Shown: piece after piece, positions 7,046 to 13,224 of the stretch | Position numbering within the stretch: position 1 is the first letter of the stretch | Layout of the letters: the number at the start of each line of letters is the position of its first letter | Assembly (NCBI GenBank): GCA_021802115.1 | Contig: JAKABA010000104.1 | Location: 1 to 13,224, forward strand | DNA: 13,224 nucleotides | Reading direction: 5' to 3' | Source: a bacterium | Lineage (GTDB): Bacteria; Chloroflexota; Dormibacteria; UBA8260; Bog-877 | Program-made: the position numbers and the translations under genes | The notes under the pieces: generated by a model | The model's database searches: none | What the model was told of the DNA's origin: nothing | Seen by the model: the letters and a program-made list of their open reading frames with translations, nothing else

Positions 7046-7948
7046 GTGGCTGCCGACCCGGCCCTGCACGGGTGGCTCCGGCGGCCCGCCGCCTCGGTGG
7101 TGGGGGCTGGGCCGGGCAAGCCGGAGCTGCTGCTCATGCTGGCCGGCGCCGCGGCCGTGCTGCTGCTGCCCCGGGCCTTCGGCGATCCCCAGGGCGTCGA
7201 CCCCGATGGTTGGCGCCTCACCGGCTACTTCGCCGCCCTGACGGCGGCCACCCTGCTGGTGCGTTCCCTGCGCGCCAGCGCCCCCCTGGCATTCGCCTTT
7301 CTGACCGTGGCGCTCCCCTTCTCCTTGTGGCTCTGGCTGATCGGCTACTCGGGCCCAGCCCCGGCGTTCCTGGGGACCCCCGACGGGCTGGCCCGCAACG
7401 CCGTGGCCGGAGTCGCCGAGCTGGTGCTGGCGCTAGGGATGGGGGTGGCCTTCCACTATCTGACCCCGCGACCGCGGCCGAACCTGCGTCTTTGGGTCAG
7501 GCCCACCCTGCTCATGGTCGCCTTCGGAGTCGCCGGCAGCATCCTCTTCCTGGTGGTCGGGTTCGCCTTGCCGGCTCCGCTGCTGGGCCGTGAGGGGGTA
7601 CCCCTGCTCGCGCTCAGCGGGTCGGCGGCGGTCTTCCTGGGGGTCGCCAACGCCGCCAGCGCCGTCGCCCAGGAGATCCAGTTCCGCGCCGTCCTGATGG
7701 CGGCGCTGGAGCGCCAGCAGAGTCCCACGGCGGCGGTGATCACCCAGGGCTTGATCTTCGGAATCGCCCACCTGGCCATCCAGTACGAGGGGCCGGCGTT
7801 CAGCTTCGTTCCCATCGTGATCGCGCTGGGCTGGTTGTGGGGGTGGATGACCGTCAGGAGCCGCAGCGTGCTCCCGGCGATGCTCGTCCACGTGGTCGCC
7901 GACTTCTACGTGCTGGCGGTGGTGGTGAGCGGGCTCTACGGTGGCTGA
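7046..7948 (+). CDS. CPBP-family intramembrane protease-like protein
   Basis: This 300-residue polytopic protein has about eight helices. The C-terminal half carries the three CPBP (Abi/Rce1-like) motifs on successive helices: Q209-E-I-Q-F-R214 in place of E-E-x-x-x-R, F238-G-I-A-H242, and H282-V-V-A-D286. In characterised Rce1 enzymes the first Glu of E-E-x-x-x-R and the His of the second motif are catalytic. Here the first Glu is Gln, so activity is uncertain. Family members cleave prenylated or hydrophobic peptides, act in bacteriocin immunity, or are non-catalytic scaffolds. The GTG at 7046 is just after an in-frame stop and has no clear RBS; re-initiation from the upstream gene 23 bp away or a later GTG (near 7097) is possible. 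It sits between two other envelope-protein genes. Confidence 0.82.
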   Translation: MAADPALHGWLRRPAASVVGAGPGKPELLLMLAGAAAVLLLPRAFGDPQGVDPDGWRLTGYFAALTAATLLVRSLRASAPLAFAFLTVALPFSLWLWLIGYSGPAPAFLGTPDGLARNAVAGVAELVLALGMGVAFHYLTPRPRPNLRLWVRPTLLMVAFGVAGSILFLVVGFALPAPLLGREGVPLLALSGSAAVFLGVANAASAVAQEIQFRAVLMAALERQQSPTAAVITQGLIFGIAHLAIQYEGPAFSFVPIVIALGWLWGWMTVRSRSVLPAMLVHVVADFYVLAVVVSGLYGG

Positions 7949-7951
7949 GCC

Positions 7952-9061
7952 TTGAGGCGGCTGCTCAGCCGCGGGCTGCTGGGGCTCGCAGCGGGGATGG
8001 CGCTCTCCGCTCTGGTCCCGGTGAGCGCCGCCACCTCCTGGTGGGTCCCGGCCCCGGGTCGCCACCTTTCCCTGAGTTCGATCGCCTCCAATTCGCTTCC
8101 CACCACGCTGGTCATCATGGCCGGTCACAGCTACTGGCTGGAGGCCCAGACCGGGCAGCTGTCCGGCAGCGGCACCCCGGGAAGGGCTGGCTTTGTGGCG
8201 GCGGCGGGACAGCGGGGTCTGGTCCTCAACGCCGATCACGAGCTCTACTACGTGAGGCGGCGACAGCCGTCCGAACCGCTGCAGCGCCTCCCCGGACGAC
8301 CGCTGGGGCTGGCGGTCGCCGCGGGCTCCAGCCCCGAGGTCGTGGCGGCGACCACGTCAGGGTTGTTCAGGGGGCTGTTGGGAGCCAGGCTGCGCGAGGT
8401 GCCGGGCTCCCAGTCGCTGGGCCCCGCCCTCGCCCTGGCCGGACCGGTCTTGGCCGGGCAACCGTTCGTGATCGCGACCAGGGCAGGCATCAGCCTGCTG
8501 AGTGCCGCGGGCCGGCTGCGCCGAAGTCCGGGCTCTCCCCGACTCGGCACCCACCCGGCGCTGGCCGAGATCGGCGACGGCATCGTCCTGGCCGGCGACC
8601 GAGCCGGCCTGATCTACGCCCACTACCGGTCGGGGTGGACGCCGGTCTTCCAGCTGCTCCCGTACGGAGGCCTGGGCGGGGTGCCCGACCTCACCGCGAT
8701 CCTGGGAGTGGGGCCGGCGGCAGCCTACGTCGCCACCTCGGGGTTCGGGACCCTGCTGACCCCCGACGGGGGCTACAGCTGGTATCGGGCGGCCCCTCCC
8801 ACCCCGGACGGCCGGGTGCTGGCGCTGGCCTCACTGGGCCCCGTCTATGCGCCCCATCCCTCCGGGTTGGTGGTGGCGGCGGGACCTGGGGGTCTCTTCC
8901 TGCACCGGCTCCAGACCCTGCCGGGGCCGCCCGCCTACTCGGGAGCCAGCCAGACCGCGCAGCTGTTGGCCACCACGGCCATCACCGTGGTGGCGGCCCT
9001 GGCAGTGATCCTCGCGATGTGGTGGACAAGACGTCGCCAGCGGCGTCGGCGCTTCGTATGA
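7952..9061 (+). CDS. Exported propeller-like protein with C-terminal membrane anchor
   Basis: This 369-residue protein is of no family I can name. Starting at TTG 7952, three bases after the preceding stop, gives a clean signal peptide: M-R-R-L-L-S-R, a hydrophobic core, and V-S-A at about residues 24-26. The next start (ATG 7997) would destroy the peptide. The middle (about 30-330) is a run of short beta-type repeats. Examples are [39 protein letters not shown] and [11 protein letters not shown]. These resemble the blades of sialidase/BNR or photosystem-assembly YCF48-like beta-propellers (S/T-x-D-G-G-x-x-W). One helix at 337-358 is followed by an Arg-rich end, anchoring the propeller outside with a short cytoplasmic tail. 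It may be a sensor or assembly factor; the cluster gives no decisive clue. Confidence 0.72.
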   Translation: MRRLLSRGLLGLAAGMALSALVPVSAATSWWVPAPGRHLSLSSIASNSLPTTLVIMAGHSYWLEAQTGQLSGSGTPGRAGFVAAAGQRGLVLNADHELYYVRRRQPSEPLQRLPGRPLGLAVAAGSSPEVVAATTSGLFRGLLGARLREVPGSQSLGPALALAGPVLAGQPFVIATRAGISLLSAAGRLRRSPGSPRLGTHPALAEIGDGIVLAGDRAGLIYAHYRSGWTPVFQLLPYGGLGGVPDLTAILGVGPAAAYVATSGFGTLLTPDGGYSWYRAAPPTPDGRVLALASLGPVYAPHPSGLVVAAGPGGLFLHRLQTLPGPPAYSGASQTAQLLATTAITVVAALAVILAMWWTRRRQRRRRFV

Positions 9062-9119
9062 TCTGCCCCATAGACTGCGCCGGCGCCGTCTGGATCACGG
9101 TAAACCGAGGAGGTCGGCT

Positions 9120-11627
9120 TTGAAGGCGGTCGTGATGGCGGGTGGTGAGGGCAGCCGGCTGCGACCGCTCACCAGCCGGCGCCCCAAGCCCCTGGTTCCC
9201 GTGGTGGGGCGTCCCTGCCTCGAGCACGTGCTGCGGCTGCTGCGCCGCCACGGGATCACCGAGGTGGTGATAACCCTGCAGTATCTGGGCGCCTCAATCC
9301 GCAACTACTTTGGCGACGGCCAGGAGCTGGGCATGCGCCTCGAGTACGCGGTCGAGGACCGCCCGCTGGGCACCGCCGGCAGCGTCAAGAATGCCTCCGC
9401 GCTGCTGGACGGCACCTTCTTGGTGATCAGCGGGGATGCCCTGACCGACATCGACCTCAGCCAGGCGATCTCCTTCCACCGGGATCGGTCCTCCCATGCC
9501 ACCATCGTGCTCTCCAAGGTGGCCAACCCGTTGGAGTACGGAGTGGTGGTCACCTCCCCCGAGGGACGGATCGACCGCTTCTTGGAAAAGCCCTCCTGGG
9601 GCGAGGTCTTCAGCGACCAGGTCAACACCGGGATCTACGTCATCGAACCCGAGGTTTTGGATTACATTCCGGCCGACCAGACCTGCGACTGGTCGTCGGA
9701 TGTCTTTCCGGAGATGCTGCGGCGCGAGGACTCGCTCTGGGCGGTCGTCGGCCGCGGTTACTGGTGTGACATCGGCAGCATTCAGAGCTACCTCCAGGCC
9801 AACTGGGACGCCTTGGAGGGCCGGGTCCAGTGCGAGATCTCTGGCCACAGCGTCGGGCCGGCGCAGTGGGTGAGTGAGGGGGCGGAGGTCGCCGCCTCCG
9901 CCCAGATCGTCGGTCCCGCCTTCATCGGGCGCGACTGTGTGGTGGGGGAGGATGTCTTCCTCAACGGGCCGGTTGTCCTCGACCGCTTCGCGGTGGTCGA
10001 CCAGGGAGCCAAGGTGAGCAACTCGGTGATCTGGCCTCAGGCCTACCTCGGGGAGCGCAGCCGGCTGCGCCAGACCGTGGTCTGCAGCGCCGCCACGATC
10101 AAGCCCGAGGTGCTGCTGGACGATGGCAGCGTCATCGGCGACGACTGCACCATCGGAGCCGGCTCGGTGGTGGAGCGAGGTGTGCGCATCTGGCCCGGCA
10201 AGGAGATCGAGCCGGGATCCCTGGTCCATGAGTCGGTGATCTGGGCCGGCACCTGGCGTTCGGCCCTCTTCGGCTCCGCCGGACTGACCGGGTTGATCAA
10301 CGTGCAGCTGACACCGGAGTGGTGTGCGCGCCTGGGCGCCGCCTGGGCCGCGACCCATCCACGCGGCTCCCAACTGGCCATCTGCCGCGACCGCAGCCCG
10401 GGCTCACGGATGATCAAGCGGGCCATGATCTCCGGGATGCTTTCGGCGGGAGCCAGGGTCATGGATCTGAGCGAGCTGCCGGTTCCCGTCACCTGCCACT
10501 TCACCAGGGGCTCAGCGGCGTCCGGCGCAGTCCACATCGTGGCCTCCCCGCTGGACAGCCGGTCCGCCGACATCGAGGTGCTGGATGGCCAGGGGATGGC
10601 TCTTGACCGCCGCCAGGAGCGCAGGCTGGAGAACACCTTCTTCCGGGAGGACTTCCGTCGAGTGGTGCCTCGGGAGATCCAGGAGATCGGATACCCCGAG
10701 GCGGTGCTCTCCGCGTACCAGGCCGACACCCTCGCCGGCATGGACCTGGAGCGGGTGCGCGCCGCGCACCCGCGGCTGCTGATTGACTTCGGGTTCGGGA
10801 GCTCGTCGCTGGCGCTGCCCCACCTTCTCCATGAGGCCCAGATCCAGACCGTCTCCCTGCGTTCGGGGTTTGAGGAGGAGGCGTTCGCCTCCCCGGTGCC
10901 CCGGGATCCCGATGAGGAGCTCCAGCAGGCGGCCAGCATCACCAAGACGGTGGGAGCCAACTTCGGCGCCCGCGTTGACCCTCCCGGGCAGCGGCTCTTC
11001 CTGATCGATGACGAAGGGCGGGTCTTGGCGCACCAAGAGGCGATCTGCCTGATGACCTGGATGGCGCTGCGCACCCGCCCGGAAGGGGCGATCGTGGCGC
11101 CCGTCTCAGCCTGCTGGCAGCTGCAGCGCGTGGTGGATGAGGCGGGGGGAAAGCTCACCCACTGTCGTGCCGACCTCGCCTCCGTGGTTCGGGCGGCGGC
11201 CCGGACTCACGCCGTGCTCGGCGCCGACGGGCTGGGCGGGTTCATCTGGCCGGACCATCTGGCCGCCTATGACGCGATGTTTGCGCTGCTGTCAACCATC
11301 CAGATGAGCGTGCAGTTGGGGGCGCCCCTGTCCCAGATCCGGCTGCAGCTGCCGACCGGCTATCACCAGGCGAGCACGGTCCCCTGCCCGTGGGAGGTCA
11401 AGGGAGAGGTCATGAGGCGGCTGGCGGAGGCGCATCGCCACGAGCGGGTGGACCTTACCGATGGACTGAAGGTGCTCTTCGACTCGGGGTACGTGCTGGT
11501 GCTCCCGGACGCGGATACCCCGAGCTACCGGGTGATAGCGTCCGGGGCCGACGCGGGCGAGATGACCGAGCGGCTGCACCAATTCGTGGAAGAGGTGCAG
11601 GGTACGGTGCAGAGCGCGGTCGGATAG
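9120..11627 (+). CDS. Mannose-1-phosphate guanylyltransferase/phosphomannomutase-like fusion
   Basis: This 835-residue cytoplasmic protein has three modules. Residues 1-235 are a nucleotidyltransferase: [11 protein letters not shown] (8-18), PKPL (22-25), G-T-A-G-S (84-88), S-G-D-A (104-107), E-K-P (156-158), N-T-G-I-Y (169-173) and W-C-D-I-G (215-219). Residues about 245-375 are a left-handed beta-helix of hexapeptide repeats. Residues about 380-835 are a phosphoglucomutase/phosphomannomutase fold with altered active-site loops. The first module would make GDP-mannose or a related NDP-sugar for cell-surface glycans. This long architecture is known in Actinobacteria, Cyanobacteria and Chloroflexota-like bacteria. 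Start TTG 9120 is supported by GAGGAGGT (9107-9114) and by the conserved opening [16 protein letters not shown] (9057-9062) overlapping the previous stop could be a -10 box, without a clear -35. The sugar specificity is inferred. Confidence 0.92.
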   Translation: MKAVVMAGGEGSRLRPLTSRRPKPLVPVVGRPCLEHVLRLLRRHGITEVVITLQYLGASIRNYFGDGQELGMRLEYAVEDRPLGTAGSVKNASALLDGTFLVISGDALTDIDLSQAISFHRDRSSHATIVLSKVANPLEYGVVVTSPEGRIDRFLEKPSWGEVFSDQVNTGIYVIEPEVLDYIPADQTCDWSSDVFPEMLRREDSLWAVVGRGYWCDIGSIQSYLQANWDALEGRVQCEISGHSVGPAQWVSEGAEVAASAQIVGPAFIGRDCVVGEDVFLNGPVVLDRFAVVDQGAKVSNSVIWPQAYLGERSRLRQTVVCSAATIKPEVLLDDGSVIGDDCTIGAGSVVERGVRIWPGKEIEPGSLVHESVIWAGTWRSALFGSAGLTGLINVQLTPEWCARLGAAWAATHPRGSQLAICRDRSPGSRMIKRAMISGMLSAGARVMDLSELPVPVTCHFTRGSAASGAVHIVASPLDSRSADIEVLDGQGMALDRRQERRLENTFFREDFRRVVPREIQEIGYPEAVLSAYQADTLAGMDLERVRAAHPRLLIDFGFGSSSLALPHLLHEAQIQTVSLRSGFEEEAFASPVPRDPDEELQQAASITKTVGANFGARVDPPGQRLFLIDDEGRVLAHQEAICLMTWMALRTRPEGAIVAPVSACWQLQRVVDEAGGKLTHCRADLASVVRAAARTHAVLGADGLGGFIWPDHLAAYDAMFALLSTIQMSVQLGAPLSQIRLQLPTGYHQASTVPCPWEVKGEVMRRLAEAHRHERVDLTDGLKVLFDSGYVLVLPDADTPSYRVIASGADAGEMTERLHQFVEEVQGTVQSAVG

Positions 11628-11664
11628 ACCGCCGCGTGGACTCCTCGCCTTCATCTGGCTCGCG

Positions 11665-11683
11665 CTGCCCCCGGGGGGAGCAG
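11665..11683 (+). other. Hairpin over the VIT-gene ribosome-binding site
   Basis: CTGC (11665-11668) pairs with GCAG (11680-11683), and further C-G pairs (11669-11670 with 11777-equivalent G11677-G11678) can form inside around a bulged A11679. The structure would cover the purine-rich RBS and the first base of the GTG start. It could be a control point or mere GC-rich coincidence. Confidence 0.25.
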
Positions 11684-12390
11684 TGAGCCGACCGCCCGCG
11701 GCCCCCGCGCCGGAGCGCAGATCGGTCGGGACCGGATGGCTGCGGGCCGCCGTCCTCGGGGCGGACGACGGGATCGTGTCGACCGCCAGCCTGATGTTGG
11801 GGGTGGCCACCGCCAATTCGGCCGCGCACCAGGTTCTTCTGGCCGGCGTCGCCGGCCTGGCCGCGGGGGCCATGTCGATGGCCGCTGGCGAGTACGTCTC
11901 GGTGTCGTCGCAGCGCGACTCGGAGCGCGCGGACCTGATGCGGGAGCGCCGGGAGTTACGCGACGACCCGGAGGGCGAACTCGAAGAGCTGGCCGCGATC
12001 TACGTGAGTCGCGGCGTGGATCGGCAGCTGGCCCTCCAGGTCGCCGCGCAGCTGATGCGCGAGGACGCTCTCGGCACTCACGCCCGCGAGGAGCTCGGGA
12101 TAACCGACCAGGGGCGCGCCCGTCCGGTGCAGGCTGCGCTCTCGTCCGCGGCCGCCTTCTCGGGCGGTGCAGCCCTGCCGATCCTGGCCGTCCTGATCGC
12201 CCCTCCGTCCGCCCGTACCATCGCCTTGATCGGGATCGCCCTGGCGGCCCTGGCCCTGCTCGGTTCGCTGGGGGCACTGGCGGGTGGAGCCAGCTGGCGG
12301 CGGGGCGCGCTGCGGGTGCTGGTGGGCGGCGCCGCGGCGATGGCGGTCACCGCCGCGATCGGCCGTCTGCTCGGAACTGCGGGGATCTGA
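11683..12390 (+). CDS. VIT1/CCC1-family iron/manganese transporter
   Basis: This 235-residue VIT-family protein has the normal family length. The first helix carries L-G-A-D-D-G-I-V-S-T (25-34), with the conserved metal-path Asp. The second carries AGAMSMAAGEYVSVSSQRD (61-79), with the conserved Met-Gly-Glu-Tyr. A charged cytoplasmic helical domain (about 77-140) contains E-x-E-E-L (near 98-102) and the family-typical A-Q-L-M-R-E-D-A-L-G-T-H-A-R-E-E-L-G. Three more helices end the protein (about 150-172, 174-194, 205-230). Plant and yeast members load Fe2+ or Mn2+ into vacuoles by proton antiport; bacterial ones probably export metal from the cytoplasm. GTG 11683 is the first start in frame; GGAG (11677-11680) is unusually close to it. 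It follows the sugar gene by 55 bp and converges on the Lrp-like gene with an 18-bp gap. No metal-regulator box is visible. Confidence 0.93.
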   Translation: MSRPPAAPAPERRSVGTGWLRAAVLGADDGIVSTASLMLGVATANSAAHQVLLAGVAGLAAGAMSMAAGEYVSVSSQRDSERADLMRERRELRDDPEGELEELAAIYVSRGVDRQLALQVAAQLMREDALGTHAREELGITDQGRARPVQAALSSAAAFSGGAALPILAVLIAPPSARTIALIGIALAALALLGSLGALAGGASWRRGALRVLVGGAAAMAVTAAIGRLLGTAGI

Positions 12391-12408
12391 AAGGGGCCGG
12401 AGAGTCCG

Positions 12409-12687
12409 TCAGTCGACGCCGAGGTCGTAGGCGGCGGAGATCTCCTCAGGGTTGTAGCGCCGCATCGCCAGATGGGTCCGGGTGGAGACGATGCCATCGA
12501 TCTTGGCGAGGTGATCCTGCACGAGCCGGGCGAGCTCCTCGAGGTCTGACAGCGCCACCTTGGCGATGAAGTCGACGTCCCCGGTGGTGGTGTAGACCTC
12601 CTTGACACCCGGGCAGGTGGCCAACCGTGGGCCGACGCCGGCCAGGGCTTCCCTGTCGGCGTTGATCAGGAGGAAGGCGGTGATCAT
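12409..12687 (-). CDS. Stand-alone Lrp/AsnC ligand-binding (RAM) domain protein
   Basis: This 92-residue protein consists only of the alpha/beta ligand-binding and oligomerisation domain of Lrp/AsnC regulators, with no helix-turn-helix. Family features: M-I-T-A-F-L-L-I-N (1-9), the turn C-P-G-V-K-E-V-Y-T-T-T-G-D-V-D-F-I-A-K-V (about 25-44) and the last strand K-I-D-G-I-V-S-T-R-T-H-L (about 62-73). These stand-alone domains form ring-like oligomers and may bind amino acids or modulate full-length Lrp proteins. I chose ATG 12687-12685 because the domain begins there. The frame stays open upstream to 12963, but that part is antisense to the tRNA-Gly gene and encodes nothing protein-like. The RBS is weak (GAGG about 12 bases ahead). 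The gene is convergent with the VIT gene. Confidence 0.9.
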   Translation of the reverse strand: MITAFLLINADREALAGVGPRLATCPGVKEVYTTTGDVDFIAKVALSDLEELARLVQDHLAKIDGIVSTRTHLAMRRYNPEEISAAYDLGVD

Positions 12688-12734
12688 TGGCAGAAAACCT
12701 CGCGATGACGGGTTGAGAGCATTCGAGCGCGCCT

Positions 12735-12751
12735 TCGGCCAGTATCGGCCA
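12735..12751. repeat. Short direct repeat upstream of the Lrp-like gene
   Basis: TCGGCCA occurs at 12735-12741 and again at 12745-12751, a 10-bp period that places both on one DNA face. It lies 48-64 bp upstream of the Lrp-like start, where a regulator could bind. No function can be proved. Confidence 0.3.
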
Positions 12752-12763
12752 ACGGACAGGTGG

Positions 12764-12797
12764 GTGCCGCCTGAGGTTGCGGTCAGGCGGTCGGCAC
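12764..12797. repeat. Imperfect inverted repeat between the Lrp-like gene and tRNA-Gly
   Basis: GTGCCGCCTGA (12764-12774) faces TCAGGCGGTCGGCAC (12783-12797) across an 8-base loop. The inner six to seven pairs are perfect and the outer four to five pair after a four-base bulge. It may be an operator, a cruciform, or structure in the leader of the minus-strand Lrp-like mRNA. Apart from this, the repeat at 12735 and the tRNA -10 box, the 171-bp gap shows nothing else. Confidence 0.45.
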
Positions 12798-12841
12798 ACG
12801 CCTCAGCTCTGCCTAGCGGCGAGGGCGACGTGGAGGCGCGA

Positions 12842-12847
12842 TATACT
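12842..12847 (+). promoter_or_regulatory. -10 box of the tRNA-Gly gene
   Basis: TATACT matches the -10 consensus at five of six positions and ends 11 bases before the mature tRNA. Transcription would start about five bases upstream of it. No convincing -35 is found at 16-18 bp. Confidence 0.5.
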
Positions 12848-12858
12848 CCGCGGCAGCG

Positions 12859-12934
12859 GCGGGAGTAGCTCAGTTGGCAGAGCGTCTGCTTCCCAAGCAG
12901 AAGGTCGCCGGTTCGAACCCGGTCTCCCGCTCCA
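12859..12934 (+). tRNA. tRNA-Gly (anticodon CCC), CCA encoded
   Basis: A complete 76-base cloverleaf. The acceptor pairs GCGGGAG (12859-12865) with CTCCCGC (12924-12930). The D-stem is GCTC/GAGC. The anticodon stem is TCTGC/GCAGA with loop TTCCCAA, giving anticodon CCC for GGG codons. The T-arm is GCCGG-TTCGAAC-CCGGT. The discriminator is T12931, followed by genome-encoded CCA (12932-12934). It decodes a Gly codon heavily used in such GC-rich genomes. An integrase gene begins 174 bp downstream, so the tRNA 3' half is a likely attachment site. Confidence 0.98.
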
Positions 12935-12938
12935 AAAC

Positions 12939-12952
12939 GAACTTTCGAGTTC
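12939..12952 (+). terminator. UUCG-tetraloop hairpin in the tRNA trailer
   Basis: GAACT (12939-12943), TTCG, AGTTC (12948-12952) form a perfect 5-bp stem closed by a UUCG loop, four bases after the CCA end. It could stabilise or help release the tRNA precursor. No T-run follows, so classical termination is not shown. Confidence 0.4.
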
Positions 12953-12969
12953 AATAACAGCATCTGCTA

Positions 12970-12997
12970 GGGCTGTTTGGGCAGCATAAAACAGCCC
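12970..12997. repeat. Nine-bp inverted repeat downstream of tRNA-Gly
   Basis: GGGCTGTTT (12970-12978) and AAACAGCCC (12989-12997) are perfect inverted copies around a 10-base loop. It may be a transcription terminator without a U-tract, or a binding palindrome for the integrase or an excisionase of the adjacent element. Confidence 0.5.
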
Positions 12998-13061
12998 GGA
13001 ATAGATCCAAAATCTAACACGCGCAGACGCTGATAAACAGGTGTTTTCTGTAAAGAGCCAC

Positions 13062-13067
13062 TATTAT
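13062..13067 (+). promoter_or_regulatory. Possible -10 box of the integrase gene
   Basis: TATTAT lies 40 bases upstream of the integrase ATG in AT-rich DNA and fits a -10 box at five of six positions. No good -35 is found at the right distance. A transcript starting near 13074 would keep the GGGGAG/GGGAAG purine tracts as RBS. Confidence 0.35.
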
Positions 13068-13107
13068 CTAATTCAGGGAGCAGAAGCCACTGGGGAGTCG
13101 GGAAGCG

Positions 13108-13224
13108 ATGCCAGTCACACTCAAGACGGTTGCCCCGGGGGCCAGTTCGGTACCGGACCTGGTCGACGACTACTTGAACTCCTGCCGGGCCCGAGGGCTC
13201 TCGGTGCGAACCCTGGAGAATGCC
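13108..13224 (+). CDS. Tyrosine recombinase/integrase, N-terminal fragment
   Basis: The last 117 bases encode 39 residues that run off the window. After a short lead they read VPDLVDDYLNSCRARGLSVR then T-L-E-N-A. This is the opening of the SAM-like core-binding domain of phage-type and XerC/D-type tyrosine recombinases (D-x-V-x-x-Y-L-x-x-x-R-A-R-G-L-S-x-x-T). The catalytic R-K-H-R-H-Y residues lie beyond the window. ATG 13108 is the first usual start after an in-frame TAA at 13069. GGGGAG (13092-13097) or GGGAAG (13100-13105) may act as RBS. The gene lies just downstream of tRNA-Gly and reads away from it, as is common for integrative elements using a tRNA attachment site. XerC/XerD cannot be excluded from so few residues, though the tRNA and AT-rich context favour a mobile element. 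Confidence 0.75.
   Translation, partial: MPVTLKTVAPGASSVPDLVDDYLNSCRARGLSVRTLENA

Larger units (their letters stand above)
12935..13107. other. AT-rich junction between tRNA-Gly and integrase (probable attL region)
   Basis: By my count bases 12935-13070 are about 43% GC, far below the flanking DNA, and hold no gene on either strand. The segment contains two hairpins (12939-12952 and 12970-12997), the hexamer CAGCAT twice (12958-12963 and 12982-12987) and several AACAG copies, which could be integrase arm-type sites. The position and composition suggest acquired DNA that starts at or within the tRNA 3' end. The crossover core itself cannot be fixed without the other att site. Confidence 0.55.

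Noticed and set aside
10043..11158. A 371-codon minus-strand frame inside the nucleotidyltransferase/PGM-like gene
   Set aside because: Ser/Arg/Pro-rich shadow with no motif; the plus-strand frame is continuous and recognisable.
12688..12963. N-terminal extension of the Lrp-like frame, with the V-R-T-G-D-L-L-L-G-K-Q stretch
   Set aside because: This is the antisense translation of tRNA-Gly, a well-known false protein. The Lrp-like domain starts at the ATG at 12687.
12777..12989. Plus-strand 70-codon frame containing S-S-V-G-R-A-S-A-S-Q-A-E-G-R-R-F-E-P-G
   Set aside because: It is the sense translation of the tRNA-Gly gene, another common artefact.
1..13224. CRISPR array, transposase, toxin-antitoxin or phage-defence genes
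   Set aside because: No periodic repeat-spacer pattern, insertion-sequence ends or matching protein motifs were seen; the only mobility signal is the integrase fragment at the right edge.

Overview
The window comes from a high-GC bacterial chromosome with compact coding on both strands, frequent GTG and TTG starts, and many 1-4 bp gene overlaps. The gene content fits a free-living, probably soil-type, Actinomycetota- or Chloroflexota/Dormibacterota-like bacterium: a MarR-MMPL pair, a long mannose-1-phosphate guanylyltransferase/phosphomannomutase-like fusion, a CPBP protease-like protein and a VIT-family transporter. The phylum cannot be settled from the sequence alone.

Layout. Positions 1-909 hold the 3' part of a polytopic membrane protein of glycosyltransferase-C style. 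Convergent to it, a MarR regulator and an MMPL/RND-type exporter form a translationally coupled pair on the minus strand (3792 down to 941). Divergent from that pair is a thiamine-salvage unit (3855-6343): a promoter, a complete TPP riboswitch, an SD-sequestering expression platform, an NCS1-family permease and thiD, whose start overlaps the permease stop (ATGA). Positions 6426-9061 hold three closely spaced genes for envelope proteins: a helical anchored protein, a CPBP-type protein and a signal-peptide/propeller-like protein with a C-terminal anchor. They look like one transcription unit of unknown purpose. Next are the 835-residue nucleotidyltransferase/PGM-like fusion (9120-11627) and a VIT-family metal transporter (11683-12390). 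A stand-alone Lrp/AsnC ligand-binding domain (12687 down to 12409) is convergent with the transporter.

The right edge is different. tRNA-Gly(CCC), with encoded CCA, is followed at once by about 170 bp of much more AT-rich, palindrome-rich DNA. After that comes the start of a tyrosine recombinase/integrase gene, which runs off the window. This is the typical left end of a tRNA-integrated mobile element, so the most novel content probably lies beyond position 13224.

How the genes work together. In the thi unit, the riboswitch senses thiamine pyrophosphate and probably represses translation of the permease when the vitamin is plentiful. The permease would bring in a pyrimidine such as HMP (or thiamine), and ThiD would phosphorylate HMP. 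MarR probably controls itself and the exporter. I found no CRISPR array, no rRNA and no transposase in the window.
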